From JALSIF01 sp026981635 [NCBI: bacterium] (GTDB taxonomy: Bacteria; 4484-113; JALSIF01), in NCBI GenBank assembly GCA_026981635.1, contig JALSIF010000293.1:1-9841 (forward strand): a stretch of 9,841 nucleotides of DNA. The letters are read 5' to 3'. The notes under the pieces were generated by a model. That model saw only the letters and a list, made by a program, of their open reading frames with translations. It searched no databases and had not been told where the DNA came from. Numbering within the stretch: position 1 is the first letter of the stretch; each line of letters opens with the position of its first letter. Position numbers and translations under genes: made by a program. This document shows positions 1 through 6,193 of the stretch, one piece after another.

Positions 1-7
1 CTTTGAG

Positions 8-367
8 ATGAAGCGGGACCGCTACGGGATGCCCGAGGCGGTGATTACTGAAAACAAGGTCTATCAGGTAAGGGCGGTCACTCCCCGCCAGCTGGAGATG
101 GAGCGGCTGCTGGAGAGGTTCGCCAAGGAGGCCGGGCTGGCCAGCGGCGGCGAAGTGAGGGCGCCCATGCCGGGGAAAATTCTCAAGGTGCTGGTGGAGC
201 CGGGGGACAAGGTCTCCCCTGACACCCCGGTGGCCATCCTGGAGGCGATGAAGATGGAAAATGAAATCATCGCCGAGGTAGAGGGGGTGGTCCGGGAGGT
301 GAAGGTCAAGGCGGGGGAGGCGGTGGAAAACGGTCAGCTCCTGGTGGTGGTGGGGGCAGAGGAGTAG
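8..367 (+). CDS. Biotin carboxyl carrier (biotinyl-domain) protein, possibly 5'-partial
   Basis: This encodes a biotin-carrying subunit or domain that would shuttle a carboxyl group in a biotin-dependent carboxylase or decarboxylase. Residues about 48-116 form a biotinyl/lipoyl-type domain. The biotinylation motif EAMKMEN places the acceptor lysine at residue 82, and an APMPGKI stretch (52-58) and a GDKV turn precede it, as is usual in this family. The first 45 residues are charged and helical-looking and do not resemble the Ala/Pro linker common in acetyl-CoA carboxylase AccB. The reading frame stays open to the left edge (Phe-Glu before the first Met), and only seven bases lie upstream, so no ribosome-binding site can be judged. 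The true protein could be longer, for example the C-terminus of a pyruvate carboxylase or oxaloacetate decarboxylase type subunit. The biotin-domain call is firm; the parent enzyme is not known. Confidence 0.85.
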   Translation: MKRDRYGMPEAVITENKVYQVRAVTPRQLEMERLLERFAKEAGLASGGEVRAPMPGKILKVLVEPGDKVSPDTPVAILEAMKMENEIIAEVEGVVREVKVKAGEAVENGQLLVVVGAEE

Positions 368-412
368 GACGGCCCATCCCGCCCACCCCACAAGAGGGCT
401 AGACTGAGGAAG

Positions 413-1474
413 ATGTTAAGGCTGGCTCTACCGACCCTGGTCCTCCTGGGGGTAATTGGCCTTACGCCCCTGGGTGCCATTCCCATGACCACCTTTCTCA
501 CCAGGTTCTCGGTCAGCCTCCAGGAACCAGCTCACCCCGGGCAGAGGACAGATGAAGAGAAACAGCTCAACGAGGTTGCAAAGACCGAGGAGGAAAAGGA
601 GGACTGGCGCGAGGCGGGAGAGCAAGCCCTGACCGACCTTGCCTCCCAGGGAAAGGTATATCTCAGACTGGTCTTCTACCCTTCTCCGGAGCAGACGGTA
701 ACCTACGAGGAGGTTCAACGCCAGGTTCCCTCGGCACTCAGGGCGATCCTCTCCGACCCTGAGCTGGCCCCGCCGGAGGGGGCAAGGTCGGTAATGAAGA
801 GCGGGCAGAACCGCATCCTCTTCAGCCGCCGGATGGGCAACTGGGAGCTGCTTGACTCCCTAACCTGGGAGGTGAGCGGCGAGTGGGAGGAGCTTGCCAG
901 GAAGGCTCCCCTCATCTACCGTCACCTGACAAAGGAGGTTGAATTTACCCGCCAGGGGATCCTTCGCCTCTACATCGGCTTTCAAACTGACCCGCCGAGG
1001 ATGCTCAGGCTGTTTGTGGGGCCCTACTACTACTCGCCGCCCATAGAGATAGATGAGTTCCTCAACCAGCGGGCAGTGGCCGACGCTCAGAGCTGGAGCA
1101 GGCTCTATGAGATCTTCCAGCTGATGATCAAGGACGATCCTAAGCTCGGCGACAAGGCACTCTCCAGCCGACTGGACGAGCTCATGATGCTCAAGGACCG
1201 GGTGGACAAGGCTCTGCTCAAGGTAGTAGACAGCCCCCCAAAAAGTCCGGCCGGCCTGATCACCTTCGTGGAGCTAAACCGCAGCCAGCTGGAAGATATC
1301 TTCAGGAGCGACAACTTCAAGCGGTTCAAGGATGCCTACCTATATCTGGAAGCAGATCTCAGGGCGGTGGAGAGCCGCATGCGGGAGCTCATTGAGAAGG
1401 AAGTCCCCGAGCTTGATCAGTTCAAGTTCATGCTCAGGGTGGTAGTAAACGACGAGCTGGACCGGTTGGACTAG
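413..1474 (+). CDS. Predicted secreted or membrane-anchored protein of unknown function (353 aa)
   Basis: I do not recognise this protein. It begins with a short basic N-terminus followed by a hydrophobic stretch (about residues 3-24), consistent with a signal peptide or single anchor, so the rest would lie outside the membrane. Residues about 40-75 are highly charged and probably helical. A middle part (about 80-215) is mixed, with a tyrosine- and proline-rich GPYYYSPP segment near 203-210. The C-terminal part (about 215-353) is strongly helical and charged, with heptad-like leucines suggesting coiled coil. There is no cysteine cluster, no obvious catalytic motif and no repeat. The chosen ATG is preceded by GAGGAAG only three bases away, which is tight; an AAGAGGG at 392-398 would fit a CTG start at 404 better, and a Met codon at 485 would lose the signal sequence. 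It sits 45 bases after the biotin-protein gene and 20 before the methyltransferase gene, so it may be co-transcribed with both. Confidence 0.75.
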   Translation: MLRLALPTLVLLGVIGLTPLGAIPMTTFLTRFSVSLQEPAHPGQRTDEEKQLNEVAKTEEEKEDWREAGEQALTDLASQGKVYLRLVFYPSPEQTVTYEEVQRQVPSALRAILSDPELAPPEGARSVMKSGQNRILFSRRMGNWELLDSLTWEVSGEWEELARKAPLIYRHLTKEVEFTRQGILRLYIGFQTDPPRMLRLFVGPYYYSPPIEIDEFLNQRAVADAQSWSRLYEIFQLMIKDDPKLGDKALSSRLDELMMLKDRVDKALLKVVDSPPKSPAGLITFVELNRSQLEDIFRSDNFKRFKDAYLYLEADLRAVESRMRELIEKEVPELDQFKFMLRVVVNDELDRLD

Positions 1475-1494
1475 GGCAGAAGGATAAGGGCGCG

Positions 1495-2172
1495 ATGGTG
1501 CGTAAAAAGATGAGCTTCTGGGAGGAGGTGGAGGACTTCCTCTCCCAGGCACCCCTCACCGATCACCGCCGCCAGCGCATCCTGGCCTACAAGGAGAGCC
1601 TGCTCCCCTTTGCAGTGGGGATCTACAACGTTCACAAGGCGAGGAACGCCGCCGGCCTCATCCGCACTGCCCACGTCAGCCGGGCGCGGGAGTTCATCGT
1701 AGTGGGGGAGCGGGACTGGACCAGCGCCGAGACCCGCACCGCTGACCAGTGGACCGACATCAAGATCATCCGCGAGTTGGACCAGTTTCTGGACTACGTG
1801 AAAGAGCGGGGCTACCGGCTGGTCTCGGTGGAGAAGAACGAGCGCTCGGTCTCCCTGTTTGAGATCGAGCGCTACCCCACCCCACCCCTCATCTTCCTGG
1901 GCACAGAACTTGGCGGCATCCCGGAGGAAATCCTTGCGGCAAGCGATCTCGTCGTCCACATCCCGGGTGGCGGCCTGGTCCCCTGGCTCAATGTCTCGGT
2001 GGCGGGGGGGATCGTGGTGTTTGACTTTCTCCAAAAGCACAAGGACGACCCGGCCTATGACCTTTCCCGTGAGCTTCCCGCCCCCGGGGTGAGGCACGGC
2101 TTTCTGGAGTTTCGCCACAAGAGCGAGCTTCGCCGCCGGCAGCGGGAGAAGGCCAGCTCCCAGGATGGCTGA
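1495..2172 (+). CDS. SpoU/TrmH-family RNA 2'-O-ribose methyltransferase
   Basis: This is a SAM-dependent methyltransferase of the SPOUT class, expected to methylate a ribose 2'-hydroxyl in tRNA or rRNA. All three SpoU motifs are present. Motif 1 is NVHKARNAAGLIRTA (45-59), with the likely catalytic Arg57. Motif 2 is LIFLGTELGGI (132-142), with Glu138. Motif 3 is IPGGGLVPWLNVSVA (156-170), with Asn166 and Ser168, forming the trefoil-knot cofactor site. The position before LNVS, usually Ser or Thr in relatives, is Trp here. At 225 residues it is TrmH-sized and lacks the extra N-terminal L30e-like domain of RlmB. A basic tail (about 205-220) may help bind RNA. Purine-rich AAGG and AAGGG elements lie just before the ATG. 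Its last 8 bases overlap the start of mnmE, so the two are probably translationally coupled. Which nucleotide is modified cannot be told from the sequence. Confidence 0.9.
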   Translation: MVRKKMSFWEEVEDFLSQAPLTDHRRQRILAYKESLLPFAVGIYNVHKARNAAGLIRTAHVSRAREFIVVGERDWTSAETRTADQWTDIKIIRELDQFLDYVKERGYRLVSVEKNERSVSLFEIERYPTPPLIFLGTELGGIPEEILAASDLVVHIPGGGLVPWLNVSVAGGIVVFDFLQKHKDDPAYDLSRELPAPGVRHGFLEFRHKSELRRRQREKASSQDG

Positions 2173-3535
2173 CACCATCGTCGCCCCGGCAACTCCCCCC
2201 GGCATAAGCGCCCTGGCCATGGTGCGCCTCTCCGGGCCGCGGGCGGTGGAGATGGTGGCTGAGCTTTCTGGCCTAAGCCGAAAGGAGTTTGAAGACCGGC
2301 ACGCAAGGCTGGTGGAGCTTCGCGACCAAGAGGGGGAGCTCATTGACCAGGCCATGGTCACCGTCTACCTTGGACCCCGCTCCTACACCGGCGAGGACCT
2401 GGTGGAGATCACCCTCCACGGAAACCCCCTTTTGGTGGAGCTGGTGGTGGAGGAGTGCATCGCTCGGGGGGCACGGCTGGCCGAGCCGGGGGAGTTTACC
2501 CGCCGGGCGCTGCTAAGGGGAAAGCTCTCTCCCGACCAGGTTGAGGCGCTGGGCCAGGTGATAACCGCCCGCACCCGCCACGGCCTGAGGCTGGCGCGCA
2601 GAAACCTGGCCGGGAAGCTGGGAGAGAAGCTTAGCCAGATCCGCCAAGAGCTGGTTGAAACGCTTGCGGCGGTGGAGGTGGTGTTTGACTACCCGGGGGA
2701 GGCGGCCGACGTCTCCTACCAAGAGGGGGAGACCCTGGCCGATGAGCCAGAGCTTTTGGGAGAAAGGATAGAAAGGCTTATCGGGCTTATCCAACCTCTA
2801 GTTGAGGACTATCCAAGACTCTCCGCCCTCAGCCGGGAGCCGCGGGTGGTGATCTGGGGGGCACCCAACGCGGGCAAGAGTTCGCTGTTTAACGCCCTCC
2901 TGGGGCGGGAGCGGGCCCTGGTCTCTCCCGCCCCGGGGACTACCCGGGACTACCTGGAGGCTCCCCTGGAGCTGGCTGGGCTTAGGCTGTCGGTGGTGGA
3001 CACGGCGGGCATAAGGGAGCAGGCGGGGGAGGAGGTGGAGGAGAAGGGGATCAGGCTGGCCGAAAAGCAACTCGGGGAGGCAGACCTTATTCTTGCCATC
3101 CTTGAGCGGGGCGAGCCGGCAAGCCTTCCACCAATCCCGGTGGAAGAGGGACAAGCGGTCATCTATGTGGCCACCAAGGTTGACCTGATGGAGAAGGTGC
3201 CCCAGGGGGAGGGAAGTTCACCTGAGGCTCCCCTTGCCACTTCCTCCCTCACCGGCCTGGGGATAGAGGAACTCAGGCAACGCATCGCCCGCCACTTTAC
3301 CAGTGAGGTGGGGGAGGACCGGCTGCTGGTCAGCCGCCGCCAGTATGAGAGCCTGAGGAGAGCCCTTGCCGCTTTGGAGCAGGCGCGGGAGGGGCTGAGG
3401 CGGGGAGTGGAGCCTGACCTGGTGGCGCTGGATCTCAGGGCTGCCCTGGAGGAGGTGTCCGGGCTGCTGGAGCTTCCCGGGGCAAGCGAGGCGGTGATTG
3501 CTGAGATGCTTCGTGGCTTCTGCGTGGGCAAGTAG
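2165..3535 (+). CDS. mnmE: tRNA modification GTPase MnmE (TrmE)
   Basis: MnmE works with MnmG to add aminomethyl or carboxymethylaminomethyl groups at C5 of wobble uridine 34 in certain tRNAs, using a methylene-folate donor and GTP hydrolysis. The N-terminal folate-binding domain starts with the typical DTIVAPATPPG and MVRLSGP signatures (residues 3-26). The inserted G domain has G1 GAPNAGKSS (232-240) with the potassium-binding Asn235, G2 GTTRD (258-262), G3 DTAGI (279-283) and G4 TKVD (337-340), followed by a Ser-rich G5 region. The protein ends in FCVGK (452-456), matching the family's conserved C-terminal FC(I/V)GK with its functional cysteine. Its 456 residues are normal for the family. 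G4 has Thr where Asn is usual. The start overlaps the methyltransferase stop by 8 bases. The partner mnmG, often adjacent in other genomes, is not in this window. Confidence 0.97.
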   Translation: MADTIVAPATPPGISALAMVRLSGPRAVEMVAELSGLSRKEFEDRHARLVELRDQEGELIDQAMVTVYLGPRSYTGEDLVEITLHGNPLLVELVVEECIARGARLAEPGEFTRRALLRGKLSPDQVEALGQVITARTRHGLRLARRNLAGKLGEKLSQIRQELVETLAAVEVVFDYPGEAADVSYQEGETLADEPELLGERIERLIGLIQPLVEDYPRLSALSREPRVVIWGAPNAGKSSLFNALLGRERALVSPAPGTTRDYLEAPLELAGLRLSVVDTAGIREQAGEEVEEKGIRLAEKQLGEADLILAILERGEPASLPPIPVEEGQAVIYVATKVDLMEKVPQGEGSSPEAPLATSSLTGLGIEELRQRIARHFTSEVGEDRLLVSRRQYESLRRALAALEQAREGLRRGVEPDLVALDLRAALEEVSGLLELPGASEAVIAEMLRGFCVGK

Positions 3536-3540
3536 ACCCT

Positions 3541-3557
3541 GGGCTGGGAGTAAGCCC
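3541..3557 (+). terminator. Short hairpin after mnmE (weak terminator candidate)
   Basis: GGGCT (3541-3545) can pair with AGCCC (3553-3557) around a seven-base loop, starting five bases past the mnmE stop. It has only five base pairs and no following T-run, so it is at best a weak terminator. It ends one base before the -10 box of the next gene. Confidence 0.2.
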
Positions 3558-3558
3558 C

Positions 3559-3564
3559 TATAAT
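3559..3564 (+). promoter_or_regulatory. Consensus -10 box upstream of the SPFH gene
   Basis: A perfect TATAAT lies 30 bases before the ATG of the SPFH-domain gene, a normal distance for a sigma-70-type promoter with a short leader. The -35 side is poor: the best match is TAGACC at 3533-3538, with an over-long 20-base spacer, so an activator or a relaxed -35 would be needed. In a GC-rich window a perfect hexamer placed exactly between genes is suggestive. Confidence 0.5.
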
Positions 3565-3579
3565 CGCCGCTACCAACCG

Positions 3580-3587
3580 GGAGGTGA
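3580..3587 (+). promoter_or_regulatory. Strong ribosome-binding site GGAGGTGA
   Basis: GGAGGTGA matches the full anti-Shine-Dalgarno complement and sits seven bases before the ATG at 3595. It fixes the start of the SPFH gene and suggests high translation. It is the best ribosome-binding site in the window. Confidence 0.8.
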
Positions 3588-3594
3588 GGTCAGG

Positions 3595-4560
3595 ATGGGA
3601 GCACTGGGAAGCGTCCTCGTCATTCTCATAACCATCGCCGTGGTAGTCGGGCTGATTCTCTATCAGCGGGTAAAGGAGAACCCCTATGACGCCAGGCTCA
3701 TCCGGCGCTTCAAGCGCACCGTCTACTCCCTGGTGGGGATCATCGTTCTGCTGCTCCTTTCCACCCAGCTCTACATCTTCGTTCCCCCGGGCTATGGCGT
3801 GGTGGCCTACAACTGGTTCACAGACACCTACAAGGTCTACGACGACGGCTTTCACATCATCTTCCGCCCCATCTACGAGCTCACCCGCTACGACGTGCGC
3901 AAGCAGGCCTACACCATGACCCTCACCCCGGCCGAAGGGGCGGTGCAGGGCCAGGACGAGGTCACCGTGATGAGCAGGGACAACCTGGAGATGGGGATAG
4001 ACATCACCCTGCTCTACTACTACGACCTCAAGAACCTGGACAAGCTCCACCGGGAGATCCGCTACCCGGAGGAAAAGATCGTCCGCCCCAAGACAAGGAA
4101 CGTGCTGCGCGACGTCTTTGCCCGCTACGAGGCCACTGAGGCGGCGGCGGTGAAGCGTGATGAGATCCAGCGGGAGATCTTCCGGGAGCTATCAGACTTC
4201 TTTGCCCAAAACTACATCATCCTGGAGGATGTGCAGCTTAGGGAGATCCGCCTGCCCGAGCTGGTGAGGACCGCCATTGAGGAGAAGAAGCGGGAGCAGC
4301 AGGAGGCGGAGAAGATGGAGTACACCATTCAGGTGGCTGAGAGAAAACGGGAGGTGCAGAAGCTTGAGGGGCAGGCGGAGGCCCAGAAGCGCATTGAGGT
4401 GGCCAAGGGAGAGGCGGAGGCCATCCGCATCATCAACGAACAGCTATCCAAAAGCCCCCAGTACCTCAAGTGGATGGCGGTAGACAAGCTAAACCCCAAC
4501 GCCAAGATCGTCATCACCGACCAAGACACCATCCTTGACCTAGGCACGCTGTCGGACTAA
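3595..4560 (+). CDS. SPFH/prohibitin-family membrane protein
   Basis: This is a membrane-anchored SPFH (band 7, prohibitin/HflK-like) protein. Relatives form large oligomeric rings or microdomain scaffolds and often control membrane proteases such as FtsH. Two hydrophobic segments are seen (about residues 5-23 and 44-62), separated by a short charged loop; most prohibitins have a single N-terminal anchor. The SPFH domain follows (about 62-225), beginning with the usual VPPGYGVV. A long charged helix rich in Glu, Lys, Gln and Ala (about 225-285) is the typical coiled coil. The end carries a QYLKWMAVDKL element and then a KIVI strand, as in prohibitins. No nfeD, hflC or protease gene is adjacent, so the client is unknown. 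It has its own consensus -10 box and an ideal ribosome-binding site, so it probably begins a transcription unit, perhaps including the following mqnC-like gene 46 bases downstream. Confidence 0.9.
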   Translation: MGALGSVLVILITIAVVVGLILYQRVKENPYDARLIRRFKRTVYSLVGIIVLLLLSTQLYIFVPPGYGVVAYNWFTDTYKVYDDGFHIIFRPIYELTRYDVRKQAYTMTLTPAEGAVQGQDEVTVMSRDNLEMGIDITLLYYYDLKNLDKLHREIRYPEEKIVRPKTRNVLRDVFARYEATEAAAVKRDEIQREIFRELSDFFAQNYIILEDVQLREIRLPELVRTAIEEKKREQQEAEKMEYTIQVAERKREVQKLEGQAEAQKRIEVAKGEAEAIRIINEQLSKSPQYLKWMAVDKLNPNAKIVITDQDTILDLGTLSD

Positions 4561-4563
4561 GAA

Positions 4564-4593
4564 TTGGAGGAGTTACAGTTGCTCGGCTATGAT
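4564..4593 (+). promoter_or_regulatory. Possible promoter for the MqnC-family gene
   Basis: TATGAT (4588-4593) differs from the -10 consensus at one base. TTGGAG (4564-4569) lies 18 bases upstream and matches the -35 consensus only in its first three bases. A transcript starting near 4600 would suit the Met codon at 4625, which is preceded by AAGGGA (4616-4621). The same bases also contain a strong GGAGGAG (4566-4572), so this stretch may instead be a translated leader. Confidence 0.25.
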
Positions 4594-4606
4594 TAGCCCC
4601 GCTTGA

Positions 4607-5788
4607 ATGATGGCGAAGGGAAGCATGAACGACGGAAATCTACCCTCCTTTGAAGAGGTCCGGGAGAAGGTCCTGGCGGGGGAGCGGATAAGCGAGGCTG
4701 ACGCCCTTGCCCTCTGGTACTACCCCGACCTTGCCGCGGTGGGAGAGCTGGCTCACCAAGTGAGGCTTCGGCTGAACGACCCCAAGGTGGTCACCTATGT
4801 CATTGACCGCAACATCAACTACACCAACGCCTGCGTCGCCCGCTGCAAGTTCTGCGCCTTCTGGAAGCAGCCCGGCTCAGGGCAGGTCTATGTCCACCAG
4901 TACGAGCCGGTAATCAAGGAGAAGATCGCCGAGGCAAGCGCCCAGGGGGCCACCCAGATCCTCATGCAGGGGGGCTTTCACCCAGATCTTCCCTTCTCCT
5001 ACTACACCGAGCTACTCCGCTCCATCAAGCGGGACTTTCCCCACATCATCATGCACTCCTTCGGTCCGCCGGAGATTAAGTTTTTCGCCACGACCTACAG
5101 GATGAGCGAGCGGCAGGTGCTTGAGGAGCTCAAGGAGGCGGGGCTGGACGGCCTTCCGGGAAGCTACGAGATCCTGGTGGACCGAGTCCAGCAGGCGATA
5201 GCCCCGGGCAAGTGCACCCCCGATGAGTGGTGCGAGATCATGACCATCGCGGCAGAGCTCGGGCTAAACACCACCGCCACCATGATGTTTGGCCACATTG
5301 AGACGGTGGAGGAGCGCATTGAGCACCTGAGGAGGATACGGGAGCTGCAGGAGATAACCCTCGGGGAGTTTGGCCGCGGGTTTACCGCCTTTATCGCCTG
5401 GCCATATCAGCACGAGAAGAACGCCCTCACTCCGCTGGTGAGGCGAGGGCTCATTAGGCTCGTCACCGCCCAGGAGTACCTTCGTATGGTGGCGGTGGCC
5501 CGCATCTACCTGGACAACGTGCGCCACCTCCAGTCCAGCTGGGTGACCATGGGCCCGCGGGTGGGCAGCGCCTCCCTCTTCTTTGGCTGCGACGACATGG
5601 GGGGCACCATGATGGAGGAAAATGTGGTAAGCGCCGCCGGTACCCTGTTTAAGATGAGTGCGGCAGAGATTGAGCGCATCATCCGGGAGGCCGGCTTTGA
5701 GCCCCGGGTGAGAAACACCTTCTATGAGTATGTGAGCCGGCCGCCCTTCCCCAAGGAGCAGGCTCAGGTCTATGCGGTGGGAAGCTAA
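4607..5788 (+). CDS. mqnC: MqnC-family radical SAM enzyme (cyclic dehypoxanthine futalosine synthase)
   Basis: MqnC makes cyclic dehypoxanthine futalosine in the futalosine route to menaquinone, by radical chemistry with S-adenosylmethionine and a 4Fe-4S cluster. The cluster motif CVARCKFC supplies Cys76, Cys80 and Cys83, following NINYTN. Other family blocks are ILMQGGFHPDLP (118-129), SFGPPEI (151-157), TTATMMFGHIET (222-233), SSWVTMGPRVG (310-320) and MMEENVVSAAG (335-345). Together they fit MqnC better than MqnE or CofH. Two normally conserved spots differ: PGSYEIL (184-190) where I recall PGGGAEIL, and IAWPYQHEKN (263-272) where I recall an IPW..Q..NT pattern. The start is uncertain: Met codons lie at 4607, 4610 and 4625, and only the last has a nearby purine-rich AAGGGA. 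An in-frame TGA ends immediately before 4607. No other mqn gene is in the window. Confidence 0.88.
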   Translation: MMAKGSMNDGNLPSFEEVREKVLAGERISEADALALWYYPDLAAVGELAHQVRLRLNDPKVVTYVIDRNINYTNACVARCKFCAFWKQPGSGQVYVHQYEPVIKEKIAEASAQGATQILMQGGFHPDLPFSYYTELLRSIKRDFPHIIMHSFGPPEIKFFATTYRMSERQVLEELKEAGLDGLPGSYEILVDRVQQAIAPGKCTPDEWCEIMTIAAELGLNTTATMMFGHIETVEERIEHLRRIRELQEITLGEFGRGFTAFIAWPYQHEKNALTPLVRRGLIRLVTAQEYLRMVAVARIYLDNVRHLQSSWVTMGPRVGSASLFFGCDDMGGTMMEENVVSAAGTLFKMSAAEIERIIREAGFEPRVRNTFYEYVSRPPFPKEQAQVYAVGS

Positions 5789-5801
5789 GCGGGCCGCCAG
5801 C

Positions 5802-5824
5802 GGGAGGGGCAGCCCCCCACTCCC
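5802..5824 (+). promoter_or_regulatory. Hairpin covering the ribosome-binding site of the next gene
   Basis: GGGAGGGG (5802-5809) can pair with the C-rich arm 5816-5824: five pairs (5802-5806 with 5820-5824), a bulged A at 5819, then three G-C pairs (5807-5809 with 5816-5818), with a six-base loop. The stem ends at the base before the ATG at 5825. The paired G-rich arm is the only Shine-Dalgarno-like sequence for that gene, so the fold would hide it. No T-run follows, which argues against a terminator for the upstream gene. Confidence 0.4.
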
Positions 5825-6169
5825 ATGAGTGGCGCAACTGCGCTACCTGGCCTTGCTCTTATTGCCATCCTTGCCGGAGCCTTCCTTATCACCATGGTGC
5901 TCAGGCTATCTGGCTACCCCTACGCCGACTTCTGGCAGAGCCTGATCATTCTGGTCTTCGGGATCGTCCTGGGGGTGGCGGTCAGGTTTCTCATCCTGGT
6001 TCTTTTCGGCCCCCTGCCCCTGCCCATCCACCAGGGGCTGGCCGAGTTTGCCGGCGTTGCCCTTTGCTGTCAGTACGTAACCGCCTCGGGCTGGCAGCGG
6101 GCGGCCCTGGTGGGCGGAGTGTGGGGGGCGGCGGCACTTGCGGCGGGCCTGTTTGGGGTGCTCCTTTGA
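5825..6169 (+). CDS. Small integral membrane protein of unknown function (114 aa)
   Basis: I do not recognise this family. The protein is mostly hydrophobic, with clear membrane segments at about residues 8-26, 37-61 and 94-113, and a weaker one near 72-86 that contains a Cys-Cys pair (81-82). A short polar loop around YPYADFW (31-37) and a proline-rich turn GPLPLPIHQ (62-70) separate the helices. No catalytic or metal-binding motif is evident. It starts 36 bases after the MqnC-family gene. The only ribosome-binding-like sequence lies about 15 bases upstream, within a predicted hairpin, so translation may be weak or regulated. Its TGA stop is followed in the same frame by 24 stop-free bases and then the ATG of the next small membrane ORF. 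The coding call rests on codon pattern, membrane topology and fit between neighbours. Confidence 0.7.
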   Translation: MSGATALPGLALIAILAGAFLITMVLRLSGYPYADFWQSLIILVFGIVLGVAVRFLILVLFGPLPLPIHQGLAEFAGVALCCQYVTASGWQRAALVGGVWGAAALAAGLFGVLL

Positions 6170-6193
6170 GGGAAGCTGCTAATCTCCCTAACC

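Noticed and set aside
1471-2361. A 296-codon open frame on the minus strand, across the methyltransferase and mnmE start
   Set aside because: It is antisense to two well-supported genes, spans their junction, and its translation shows no recognisable domain.
3163-4050. A 295-codon open frame on the minus strand, across the mnmE end and SPFH start
   Set aside because: It runs across a promoter, a ribosome-binding site and two real genes, and its composition (His, Val and Asp rich, then Ser/Arg rich) is that of a shadow frame.
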